Shown piece after piece: positions 43,421 to 51,914 of a stretch of 64,000 bases of DNA. Both the position numbers and the translations under genes were made by a program. Position 1 is the first letter of the stretch, and every line of letters begins with the position of its first letter. The notes beneath the pieces were generated by a model. The model worked only from the letters and a program-made list of their open reading frames with translations. It did no database searches and was not told the origin of the DNA. The DNA is from Neobacillus sp. FSL H8-0543 (lineage in GTDB: Bacteria; Bacillota; Bacilli; Bacillales; Cytobacillaceae): contig NZ_CP151943.1 of NCBI RefSeq assembly GCF_038592905.1, positions 4,414,501 through 4,478,500 on the forward strand. Reading direction: 5' to 3'.

Positions 43421-44299
43421 ATGGAAAATCGTTTTGAGCGATATCATCCGTTAGTAGCTTTTCTATTTTATGCCGGCGCCTTGGCACTAATTATTCTAAT
43501 GCTTCATCCCATCTTCTTAATTATTGGATTTCTCGTTATTTTGGCTATCAACTATGTTCATGACCGTCTAGCAGGTATTCGGAGTTGGTTATTTTTATTT
43601 ATTTCAATGGGCCTATTAATCATGATTATCAATCCTCTTTTTAACGAAAGGGGAAGGCATGTATTGTTTGAGTTGGGGCAACACAGGGTGACATTAGAAG
43701 CAGTTACTTATGGTGGGATGAATGCCATATCAATCATTGGTATCATTGCCTTATTTGTCTCTTACAATGTGATTATGACACCGAATAAACTATTATATTT
43801 GTTTTCCAAATTCCTGCCGCAATTTGCTATTCTTCTGATGCTTACATTGCGTTTTATTCCGTTAATGAAGAGGAGATTAGACGAGATTTCCGTGATTCAG
43901 CAAAGTAAAGGGATATCCGTGAGTACTGGAAAATGGAAGACTAGAGCCCAAACAGGGATGCTTTATATACAAACTCTGCTGACTTATTCCTTAGAGGAAG
44001 CAATTCAAACCGCAGACTCAATGAAGGCACGAGGATATGGTCAAGGTAAACGTTCTTCATATGACTTTTTTCGTTTTCGAGGAATCGATGCGATAGCGAT
44101 CTTTTATCTGCTGGTTATTTTTGCTGGCACTTTATATGGACGATTCTCTGGCTTCGGTTATTTAACCATATATCCATTGATGGAATCATGGCAGTTGTCC
44201 TTATTGGATGCTAGCACTCTGATTTTTTACCTGTTATTTTTAAGCTTCCCATTATTCGTTGAAGTAGGTGCAATGCTAAGGTGGCGGTTATCGAATTAA
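43421..44299 (+). CDS. ecfT: Energy-coupling factor transporter transmembrane subunit EcfT
   Basis: About 292 residues, ATG 43421. Several TM segments and the EcfT coupling motif SMKARGYGQGKRSSY (Ala-Arg-Gly) in the cytoplasmic helix. It links the S component to the ATPases. It overlaps the ATPase gene by 19 bases, which points to tight co-translation. Confidence 0.92.
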   Translation: MENRFERYHPLVAFLFYAGALALIILMLHPIFLIIGFLVILAINYVHDRLAGIRSWLFLFISMGLLIMIINPLFNERGRHVLFELGQHRVTLEAVTYGGMNAISIIGIIALFVSYNVIMTPNKLLYLFSKFLPQFAILLMLTLRFIPLMKRRLDEISVIQQSKGISVSTGKWKTRAQTGMLYIQTLLTYSLEEAIQTADSMKARGYGQGKRSSYDFFRFRGIDAIAIFYLLVIFAGTLYGRFSGFGYLTIYPLMESWQLSLLDASTLIFYLLFLSFPLFVEVGAMLRWRLSN

Positions 44300-45921
44300 A
44301 CAACTTGAATTTTACTTATCCGGATTGTTCTGAACCAGCTATTCGAAACCTTTCGCTTACTATCGAAAAAGGGCAATTTGTTGTTCTTTTTGGTGCGTCA
44401 GGTTCGGGGAAGAGTACACTTCTCCGCTTATTAAAAAAAGAAATACAGCCGCATGGAGCACTAACCGGTGATATTCGGATAAATGGTTGTCCTGTTCAGG
44501 ATATGATTGGGTTATCAAAAGAGATTGGCTTCGTTTTTCAAGATCCCGAAAACCAGGTAGTTGCCGATGATGTTCTTCATGAAATCGTTTTCGGTCTAGA
44601 AAATAGTGGTCTTTCCACGAATGAAATGCGAAGCCGTGTTGCTGAAATGGTTCACTTCTTTGGTGCCGAGTCCCTGTTACACCGGAAAACACACGAACTA
44701 TCTGGCGGAAAAAAACAGCAAATTAATCTTGCTTCTGTTCTTTTAATGCAGCCTGATATTCTACTTCTAGATGAACCGACCGCCCAATTGGATCCAGTCA
44801 GTTCACGTGAATTTTTAGACATGCTTAAAAGATTGAATGAAGAATTTGGAATGACGATTATTATTGCGGAGCATCGGTTGGAGGAAGTATTCACCCTGGC
44901 AGATCAAATTGTCATGATGGAAAAAGGACAGATTTTGATTGACGGGGAACCACAGCGGGTTTTAAGACAAATTTGGGATACGCCTAATCAAGCATTTGTG
45001 CCTAGCATTCCTACGTTATTTTTTAGTATGGATGGAAACGGAAATGTCCCGTTAATGGTTAAAGAAGGAAGAAATTGGATGGAAGGACAATCTCTTCATT
45101 TTAACAAAGTTTCCAAGCAAAAAGAGGGAAACAGTAGAAGTGAATGGATTCGGGCAAAAAATATCTACTTCCGCTATGATCGGACAAATGAATTTATTTT
45201 GAAAGAACTTAACTTTTCCCTTGGCAAAGGAGAGTTTTATGCTTTGTTAGGCGGAAATGGTTCTGGAAAAACAACCTTGTTAAAGTCGATTGCGGGTTTG
45301 TTAACACCGGAGAATGGAAAAATATTTTACAATCAAAAACCATACAAGTCCTGGAAAAAAGGTGAGTTGACGAAAAAGATTGGCTATTTACCTCAAAATC
45401 CAAAGTTATTTTTCCTTCAGGATACCGTAGAAAAAGAATTACAAGCTACACTGAAGCAGTGGGGAATACCAAACGGCGGTTTAGTAGACGAGCTTTTAAG
45501 CCAACTTGGAATCTCTCATATACTAAAGAGCCATCCTTACGATTTGAGCGGTGGGGAAGTTCAAAAAGCGGCCCTTGCCTGTTTATTAGTAAGAAAACCG
45601 GAAATTCTTTTGCTTGATGAGCCGACTAAGGGACTGGATCCACTTTCAAAAGAAAATTTAGCTTTCATTCTTAGAAAGCTAAATGAAGAGGGTGTGACCA
45701 TCCTAATGTCTACACATGACGTGGAATTCGCTGCCCAACATGCAACAAAATGCGGGATGATGTTCCATGGAAGCATAACTTCAGAGGAAATACCCCAGCT
45801 ATTTTTTAAAGGAAATTTCTTTTATTCAACAATGATTCAAAGATTGTTTCGCCATATACCAGACTCCTCAATGATTACCGTAGAGGAGGTTCTCAGGCTA
45901 TGCGAGCCAGTAAAGTCTTAG
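44281..45921 (+). CDS. ecfA: Fused double ECF transporter ATPase (EcfA1-EcfA2 type)
   Basis: 546 residues, GTG start. Two complete ABC domains lie in one chain. Domain 1: Walker A GASGSGKST (38-46), signature LSGGKKQQ, Walker B LLLDEPTAQLDP. Domain 2: Walker A GGNGSGKTT (about 322-330), signature LSGGEVQKAA, Walker B LLLDEPTKGLDP. It powers B12 uptake with EcfT and the S component. The fusion replaces the two separate EcfA genes of the shared ECF module, so this operon carries a dedicated complex. Confidence 0.95.
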   Translation: MAVIELNNLNFTYPDCSEPAIRNLSLTIEKGQFVVLFGASGSGKSTLLRLLKKEIQPHGALTGDIRINGCPVQDMIGLSKEIGFVFQDPENQVVADDVLHEIVFGLENSGLSTNEMRSRVAEMVHFFGAESLLHRKTHELSGGKKQQINLASVLLMQPDILLLDEPTAQLDPVSSREFLDMLKRLNEEFGMTIIIAEHRLEEVFTLADQIVMMEKGQILIDGEPQRVLRQIWDTPNQAFVPSIPTLFFSMDGNGNVPLMVKEGRNWMEGQSLHFNKVSKQKEGNSRSEWIRAKNIYFRYDRTNEFILKELNFSLGKGEFYALLGGNGSGKTTLLKSIAGLLTPENGKIFYNQKPYKSWKKGELTKKIGYLPQNPKLFFLQDTVEKELQATLKQWGIPNGGLVDELLSQLGISHILKSHPYDLSGGEVQKAALACLLVRKPEILLLDEPTKGLDPLSKENLAFILRKLNEEGVTILMSTHDVEFAAQHATKCGMMFHGSITSEEIPQLFFKGNFFYSTMIQRLFRHIPDSSMITVEEVLRLCEPVKS

Positions 45922-46592
45922 TAACGGTTAGCCTGATTATGTTAGCAATAGGGTTTCTCGTGGTAACTTTATTGTGGGACGATCATTATTTATTGTTAAG
46001 CTTTGGGCTGATTACGGTTTCGATGCTGTTTTTTTTGTTTCGTTTTGAAAAAAGAAAAATCGAACCGCGGGAATTGGTTCTGCTTGCCGTTCTTGCGTCC
46101 ATTGCAGCGGTCGGCAGGATTCCGTTTGCTAGTATTCCTAGTGTCCAGCCAACAACCTTTGTGATTATGCTGTCTGGTTTTGTTTTTGGTGCAGAAAGCG
46201 GATTGGTTATTGGGAGCGTTGCTGCGCTGGCATCAAATATGATCCTTGGTCAAGGGCCGTGGACGCCATGGCAAATGCTTGCTTGGGGGTTAGTTGGGTT
46301 GACCGCAGGATTGCTTAGAAAAACAAAGCTAATGAAATCGGTCTGGGGAAAAGTTCTTTTTGGTATCATCTGGGGCTTTTTATTTGGCTGGATTACAAAT
46401 ATCTGGGGGTTATTATCTTTATCTCAATCGGGAACTCCGTTAAACGCTGAGACGGTATGGCTTTACTTTGCGGCAAGTGCGCTATTCGACTCCATGCACT
46501 CCGTTTCCAATGTGTTCTTCCTCTTGTTATTCGGGAACATTTGGATAAAAACTTTAACAAGATTCAAAAAAAAATATGGTTTGCTAGAATGA
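45900..46592 (+). CDS. ECF transporter S component, probably cobalamin-specific (CbrT-like)
   Basis: 230 residues with about six TM segments; LAVLASIAAVGRIPFASIPSVQPTTF and the downstream GAESGLVIGSVAALASNM are typical of the S component group found with B12 riboswitches. It overlaps the ATPase gene by 22 bases. Substrate assignment rests on the upstream B12 riboswitch and on family knowledge of the CbrT group, not on a binding residue seen here. Confidence 0.85.
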   Translation: MRASKVLVTVSLIMLAIGFLVVTLLWDDHYLLLSFGLITVSMLFFLFRFEKRKIEPRELVLLAVLASIAAVGRIPFASIPSVQPTTFVIMLSGFVFGAESGLVIGSVAALASNMILGQGPWTPWQMLAWGLVGLTAGLLRKTKLMKSVWGKVLFGIIWGFLFGWITNIWGLLSLSQSGTPLNAETVWLYFAASALFDSMHSVSNVFFLLLFGNIWIKTLTRFKKKYGLLE

Positions 46593-46615
46593 ATAGAAAG
46601 TTACCTATAATTAAG

Positions 46616-46652
46616 CACATGGCTATTGTAAGAAATAGCGATGTGTTTTTTT
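46616..46652 (+). terminator. Terminator of the B12-uptake operon
   Basis: CACATGGCTATT / AATAGCGATGTG stem (one mismatch) with a short loop, followed by T7. Confidence 0.85.
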
Positions 46653-46873
46653 GTATATACGGTCATATATCTCTCAAAGAGGAGTATTCCAAAGTTGTTA
46701 AAGGTATTATGTAACAACGATAAATAGTGAAAATTCTATTAACCTACGATATTTATTTTAGGATGCCCAAAAAACAATATTCCGAGAAGGTATTGTAACA
46801 AAATGTTCATGCCTTTTTTTCAATCACTTAGGTATTATTAATTTGTAGTAAAAAAAGAGAAAGGTAGTGGAAT

Positions 46874-47782
46874 ATGGAAGTCGTAAAACCTCGAACTGTT
46901 CCAATGGAATTGATCATTTTAAGGCGTTTAAACAACCGAATGGAATTAACATCAGAAGATAAACAGATGTATTTATACCTTGAGAAGGGCTATGAAGGGG
47001 AAGTTAAGTTTGATCTTTTGACGGATCAACTTCAGAGTGATGTGTTAATTTTAAGAGACTTGTTACTTGAGGTTAATCATACCTTGTTTCAAATCGACAC
47101 TTTAATCATCTCAGCTGATATCCTTTATCCTTGTGAAGTTAAAAATTATGAAGGGGACTATTACTATGAATCTGGCAGGCTCTACACGAAATCAGGAAGT
47201 GAAATAAAAGACCCGCTGCTGCAGTTAGAACGATGTGAATCTCTGCTCCGCCAATTTCTTCAAAAAACAGGAAACACTTTCCCACTTGAATCAAACGTTA
47301 TTTATGTCAACTCCGAGTTTACTCTCTATCAAGCACCCTTAAATAAGCCAATTATTTTTCCAACACAGCTTAACGCTTTTATGAAAAAACTGGATAAGAG
47401 TCCTCCTAAATTAACTGCCCGCCACAAAAAGCTCGCTGACACTTTATTATCAGCGCATATTTGTGAATCCCCTTATACCCGGTTACCAAAGTATGAATAT
47501 AGCAAGCAGCGCAAGGGGATTAATTGTGAAAAATGTAGCTCTTTTTCGATATCTGTGGGGGATAGGACAATAGTTTGCGACACTTGTGGTTGCACTGAAA
47601 CTATAGAATCAGCCGTGTTGCGGAGTGTGGGAGAACTGAAGCTACTTTTTCCAGATAAAAAGATTACTACTAATATTGTCCATGAGTGGTGTCAGGTGGT
47701 GGGATCGAAAAAGATGATTAGAAGGATACTGAAGAAAAATTTTAAAGCGATTGGGCGAGTAAAATATTGCTATTATGAATGA
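46874..47782 (+). CDS. NERD-domain protein with C-terminal zinc ribbon
   Basis: 302 residues. The NERD (nuclease-related) domain spans about 35-150, with the fold-typical GYEGEVKFD, IDTLIISADILYPCEVKNYEGDYYYE, and QLERCESLLRQF. Residues about 215-235 hold CEKCSSF and CDTCGC, a likely four-Cys zinc ribbon. A basic tail follows. NERD proteins are thought to act on DNA; activity unproven. The convergent repeat array begins 55 bases after the stop. Confidence 0.85.
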   Translation: MEVVKPRTVPMELIILRRLNNRMELTSEDKQMYLYLEKGYEGEVKFDLLTDQLQSDVLILRDLLLEVNHTLFQIDTLIISADILYPCEVKNYEGDYYYESGRLYTKSGSEIKDPLLQLERCESLLRQFLQKTGNTFPLESNVIYVNSEFTLYQAPLNKPIIFPTQLNAFMKKLDKSPPKLTARHKKLADTLLSAHICESPYTRLPKYEYSKQRKGINCEKCSSFSISVGDRTIVCDTCGCTETIESAVLRSVGELKLLFPDKKITTNIVHEWCQVVGSKKMIRRILKKNFKAIGRVKYCYYE

Positions 47783-47836
47783 TAATGTCCCTTTTAGTGA
47801 ATCTAAATAACAGCCTTTACTGCCTTTCGTGGAGTT

Positions 47837-48559
47837 AGGTCACTACGAACCTCTCTTAGTTACCGCTCTTGCTCCATTTTCCGTAGTTCGGTCACTACGA
47901 ACCTCACTTAGTTACCGCACCGGCTTCTTTTTCCGTAGTTCGGTAACTAAAAACTATTCTTAGATACCGCTCCAGCTTCCTTTTCCGTAGTTGGGTAACT
48001 AAGAACCTCTCATAGTTACCACTCCGGCTTACTTTTCCGTAGTTCGGTCACTAAGAGCCTTTCTTAGCTACCGCTCTCGCTTCCTCTCGTGGAGTTCGGT
48101 CACTAAGAACCTCTCATAGTTACCACTCCGGCTTCCTTTTCCGGGGTTCGGTCACTAAGAGCCTTTCTTAGCTACCGCTCTCGCTTCCTCTCGTGGAGTT
48201 CGGTCACTAAGAACCTCTCTTAGATACCGCTCCAGCTTCCTTTTCCGTAGTTGGGTAACTATGAACCTCTCATAGTTACCACTCCGGCTTCCTTTTCCGG
48301 GGTTCGGTCACTATGAACCCCTCTTAGATACCGCTCCAGCTTCCTTTTCCGTAGTTCGGTCACTAAGAACCTCCCTTAGTTCCCGCTCCGGCTTCCTTTT
48401 CCGCAGTTCGGTCACTAAGAGCCTTTCTTAGCTACCGCTCTCGCTTCCTCTCGTGGAGTTCGGTCACTATGAACCTAGTTACCGCACCGGCTTCCTTTCC
48501 CGGGTTTCGGTCGATGAAGCCCATCCTTATCGCCCGAAACCCCTTTTTCTTCCGGGCTT
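47837..48559. repeat. Array of fourteen 52-bp tandem repeats
   Basis: Unit starts are spaced exactly 52 bases from 47837 to 48461. Unit 13 has lost five bases (47 bp), and unit 14 (48508-48559) is diverged. Units at 48045, 48149 and 48409 are identical to each other. Each unit starts with a near-palindrome: GGTAACTATG / CATAGTTACC is perfect in the 48253 unit. The end of one unit and start of the next form a second possible stem (GTTACCG / CGGTAAC). 52 is not a multiple of 3, and no ORF or ribosome site is maintained. It fills the gap between convergent genes. Confidence 0.93.
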
Positions 48560-48594
48560 CGGTCGATCGGCCAACCGTAATTAAGCCACCCGAC

Positions 48595-50703
48595 CTACTC
48601 ACCCAATCCTTTTACTTTTTCCACAATGGAGTTAACAGTTTTTCCAATTGAATAGAGGACTTTATCTAAACCCTCTTTCCAAACTGGCGCTTTTTCTTTG
48701 ATGGTTTCTCCGATTTTTTCGGCATTTTCACTTAGTTCCTTGCTGATTTTCTCAGCTTGTTCTTTCATTTCTTTTCTAGTTTGCGCATCCCCATTACCCG
48801 CGATCTGGTCATTTGTTGATACAACGTTAAAGCTTTCTTTTGGTAAATGTGGTATTGACTCCTTCATCATTTCCTTGAAGAGTGGCACAATATTACGTGT
48901 ACTGCTGCTGGGTAAATAATGCTCACGGTCTATTTTGTCAAATCCAATCCAAACGGCACCAACTAAGTTAGGTGTATAACCGACCATCCATTGATCCTTA
49001 GTTCCATTAATATCTTCAAAGGGGAGCTGGGTGGTTCCTGTTTTTGCAGCAATTTGTACACCTGGTATATTTGCATTTTTTCCTGTTCCTGTCTCGACAA
49101 CATTTAGCAGCATCGCAGTCATTTCATTCGCAACGGTCCTTGTTGTAACCTTTGTTGATTTTGCTTTCCGTTCCGCGATGATATTTCCAGTGGGTCCGAC
49201 AATTTTTTGAATCAAGTGGCTGTCATTCCGTATTCCACCATTCGGAAAAGTGGTATAGGCATTGGCTAATTGCAATGGGGAAATACCTCTACTCATTCCA
49301 CCTAATGCAATCGCTAAGTTCTTATCCTCTTTTTCCACTGGAATACCGAATCGTCTTACTGAATCTAATCCCTTTTCCAGACCGATTTCATTTAGCAGCC
49401 AAACCGCTGGGATATTCAATGATTCCTCAATGGCTTTAGCCATCGAAACCTTACCTTGATAGGTTTTTAAGAAATTCTCAGGTTTGTAATTTCCAAAGGC
49501 CGTTGGCTCATCCACAAGCTCGGAAGAATAGTCATATCCTTCTTCAAGTGCTGGTGTGTAAACAGCAAGTGGCTTCATCGTTGACCCGGGCTGTGCTTTA
49601 AGTTGAGTGGCACGGTTAAAACCTCGGAAGACGTGTTCACCCCGACCGCCAACAAGTGCAAGCACTCCACCCGTTTCAGGGTCCATAAGTACAGAGCCGC
49701 TTTGTACAAGCTTGTCTCCCTTTCCTGCAGGGAATAAAGAAGGATTACTATATACTTTTTCTAGCCCTTTTTGCAGATTTTGATCCAATGCTGTATAGAT
49801 TCTATATCCTCTAGTTAAAATTTCTTCCTGTGTTAATCCATATTTAGAAATAGCTTCATTTAATACGGCATCGACATAATACGGATATTCTCGTTTGATT
49901 TCACTGCCGCTTCCTTTTTGTAATTCAATTTTTTCCTTTTTCGCCACATCATATTGTTCAGCTGTTATCATCTTGAGTTCGTTCATCTTACTCAAGACGA
50001 CATTTCTTCGATCCATCGCCAAATCGTAGTTTTTATATGGATCCAGGTAATTTGGCGACTGTAAAAGACCCGCTAGCAATGCTGCCTCACTGATAGTAAT
50101 TTCATTGATTGGTTTATTAAAATATCTTTTTGATGCATTACCAATTCCCCATGCACCACTGCCAAAATAAACCTGATTTAAGTACATTTGTAGAATTTCA
50201 TCTTTTTTATAAACCTTTTCAATCTTTACAGCTAAGAATAACTCTTCGGCTTTCCGCTTATAGGTTTGTTCAGGAGACAGAAGTGCATTCTTGGCGAGCT
50301 GCTGTGTTAGCGTACTTCCGCCGCCGGTAATCCTTCCTGCAAATATGTTGCTAAAAAATGCCCTTGTGATTCCTTTTATATCAAAGCCGCCATGATCATA
50401 AAACCGTTCATCTTCGATTGCAACCACTGCATCCGGGATATAATTAGGAATTTCCTCTATTTTTATACCTTTTGTCCGATTCGTTGCAATATTGCTAGCA
50501 ACCGATTCGTTTTTATCATAAATGACTGTTGACTGTTCTAGGCCTTTCTTCAATGACTCGACATTTGCTCGTGATGCCAGCCATCCAAAATAGACAATGG
50601 TCGTAAGAATGACAACAAGAATGATTAACAAGAAAATTTGTGTCAGATGTTTCTTTTTCCAAAAGCGAATAAACAGTTCCCAAAATTGTTTTAACTTTTC
50701 CAT
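48595..50703 (-). CDS. Class A penicillin-binding protein (PBP1A-family)
   Basis: 702 residues. A cytoplasmic basic segment and TM anchor (residues about 22-44) precede a GT51 glycosyltransferase domain with EDERFYDHGG near residues 97-106 and GGSTLTQQLAKN. The transpeptidase has SxxK as STMK (QPGSTMKPLA), SLN, and KTGTT. A C-terminal stretch of about 60 residues is rich in Lys and Glu. It polymerises and crosslinks peptidoglycan, perhaps PbpD-like. The 52-bp repeat array ends just beyond its stop. Confidence 0.94.
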   Translation of the reverse strand: MEKLKQFWELFIRFWKKKHLTQIFLLIILVVILTTIVYFGWLASRANVESLKKGLEQSTVIYDKNESVASNIATNRTKGIKIEEIPNYIPDAVVAIEDERFYDHGGFDIKGITRAFFSNIFAGRITGGGSTLTQQLAKNALLSPEQTYKRKAEELFLAVKIEKVYKKDEILQMYLNQVYFGSGAWGIGNASKRYFNKPINEITISEAALLAGLLQSPNYLDPYKNYDLAMDRRNVVLSKMNELKMITAEQYDVAKKEKIELQKGSGSEIKREYPYYVDAVLNEAISKYGLTQEEILTRGYRIYTALDQNLQKGLEKVYSNPSLFPAGKGDKLVQSGSVLMDPETGGVLALVGGRGEHVFRGFNRATQLKAQPGSTMKPLAVYTPALEEGYDYSSELVDEPTAFGNYKPENFLKTYQGKVSMAKAIEESLNIPAVWLLNEIGLEKGLDSVRRFGIPVEKEDKNLAIALGGMSRGISPLQLANAYTTFPNGGIRNDSHLIQKIVGPTGNIIAERKAKSTKVTTRTVANEMTAMLLNVVETGTGKNANIPGVQIAAKTGTTQLPFEDINGTKDQWMVGYTPNLVGAVWIGFDKIDREHYLPSSSTRNIVPLFKEMMKESIPHLPKESFNVVSTNDQIAGNGDAQTRKEMKEQAEKISKELSENAEKIGETIKEKAPVWKEGLDKVLYSIGKTVNSIVEKVKGLGE

Positions 50704-50846
50704 TATATCTCCTAACTTTCAAAAATGTTTCCGATGTATCTATTATAAATATCTTACCGATAAAAACCAATTATCATGTATAGAAGCGGACAACCATTTA
50801 TAAGTTCGAGCATATGATAATAAAAATATATGTAAGGGGTGGGAAG

Positions 50847-51113
50847 ATGATTAACTGGAAAGTACGCTTTAAAAACCGCAATTGGGTAATTGCGTTTATA
50901 TCACAGCTAATGATTGTCACACAAATGCTTTTGGCAGGATTAAATACGATGGGATTAATTGAATTTCAACTTTCAGATGCCATTCAACAATCCATTTTAA
51001 CGTTTGTTAATGCCTTGTTTATTTTACTTTCGATGATGGGTCTCGTGCAGGATCCAACAACTAAAGGTATGCGTGACAGTGAAAGGGCATTAACCTACAA
51101 AGATCCAAATTAA
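50847..51113 (+). CDS. Phage holin, phi LC3 family
   Basis: 88 residues from ATG 50847, just after GGGGTGGGAAG. MINWKVRFKNRNWVIAFISQ and the DPTTKGMRDSERALTY tail are typical of the family; two TM segments lie between. Holins form membrane lesions releasing phage endolysin, but no endolysin or other phage gene is near, so it is a lone gene possibly domesticated (for example in spore or wall functions). Confidence 0.85.
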   Translation: MINWKVRFKNRNWVIAFISQLMIVTQMLLAGLNTMGLIEFQLSDAIQQSILTFVNALFILLSMMGLVQDPTTKGMRDSERALTYKDPN

Positions 51114-51311
51114 AGGGAAAATGCTCAATTGTTTTTAGTAACGAATTCATCTGACTTTAACTGAGTTTGATAGAGTGGTATAATTACACTAAGTTTAACA
51201 AATATTGGGTATTTGACAGAGAATATAACAATATATCAAATTACACCTATTGTCATTCTCGATTATTCTTTCGAATAGGATAAATTATCCGCTGAGAAAG
51301 GGGATCTTGGA

Positions 51312-51500
51312 ATGTGGGATTGGATTTGGATTTTTGCTATTTCTTATGGATTATTTATTGTGATTGAGGAAGCAATTTATTATTTCTGGAATCGCTATGT
51401 TTTTGGACCTAAGAAAGTCTTAAGAAGAAAAAGAATTCGGAAAGTCATCCGTGGCTATTTCTTTGTTAAAAAGATTGCCGAGAGAAACTTTCAACAATAG
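51312..51500 (+). CDS. Small membrane protein, 62 residues
   Basis: One N-terminal TM segment (WIFAISYGLFIVIEEAIYYF), then a basic tail (KVLRRKRIRKVIRGYF). AAAGGGG lies upstream of the ATG and a terminator follows. Not recognised. Confidence 0.65.
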   Translation: MWDWIWIFAISYGLFIVIEEAIYYFWNRYVFGPKKVLRRKRIRKVIRGYFFVKKIAERNFQQ

Positions 51501-51510
51501 AATACTGACG

Positions 51511-51538
51511 AAAAGCTCGCTTTTTTAGCGGGCTTTTT
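51511..51538 (+). terminator. Terminator, probably bidirectional
   Basis: AAAGCTCGC / GCGGGCTTT stem flanked by A's and T5, between the small gene and a convergent gene. Confidence 0.75.
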
Positions 51539-51542
51539 CAAT

Positions 51543-51800
51543 TCAACTATTAGATTCATTTTGATTGGAGTTTTCCGTATATTTCTTTTTCACTGTAGAA
51601 TAAACGGTTTTTATTACAATATAAAAGACAAAAAGAAAGACGATTACGTATTCACCAGGCTCCATCACCTGAAACGGGTTAAGGCCTTTTTTAATAACAC
51701 CAGAAAAATTATGCCCCATTATCAAATCGATCAGAACAATCAGGGAAACCAAGGAAACGGCTAATAAAGTAGACACAATTAATATTTTCAACCACAACAC
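51543..51800 (-). CDS. Small membrane protein with two TM segments
   Basis: Up to 85 residues. Start uncertain: GTG 51800 lies inside the GAGGGTG ribosome site, and TTG 51791 has better spacing. TM segments near residues 3-27 and 50-68 enclose a short loop (GHNFSGVIKKGLNPFQVMEPG). The tail is polar (KKYTENSNQNESNS). Not recognised. Confidence 0.6.
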   Translation of the reverse strand: MLWLKILIVSTLLAVSLVSLIVLIDLIMGHNFSGVIKKGLNPFQVMEPGEYVIVFLFVFYIVIKTVYSTVKKKYTENSNQNESNS

Positions 51801-51914
51801 CCTCAGTATGGTAAGTATCTTTATTGTGCCAAGTAATAAATCTAATATACTGTTGGATAAACTACTCTCTCTTGGATATCATAACCATTATTGGAAAAAC
51901 CAATTTAATTCCTT

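Noticed and set aside
46457..46714. 85-codon ORF at the end of the S-component gene
   Set aside because: Alternative frame over the gene end and its terminator; no ribosome site.
47837..48559. CRISPR array
   Set aside because: Units abut each other with no unique spacers, the whole 52 bases repeat, and no cas genes are near.
48469..48651. 60-codon plus-strand ORF
   Set aside because: It runs through the diverged end of the repeat array into the antisense of the PBP gene and has no ribosome site.
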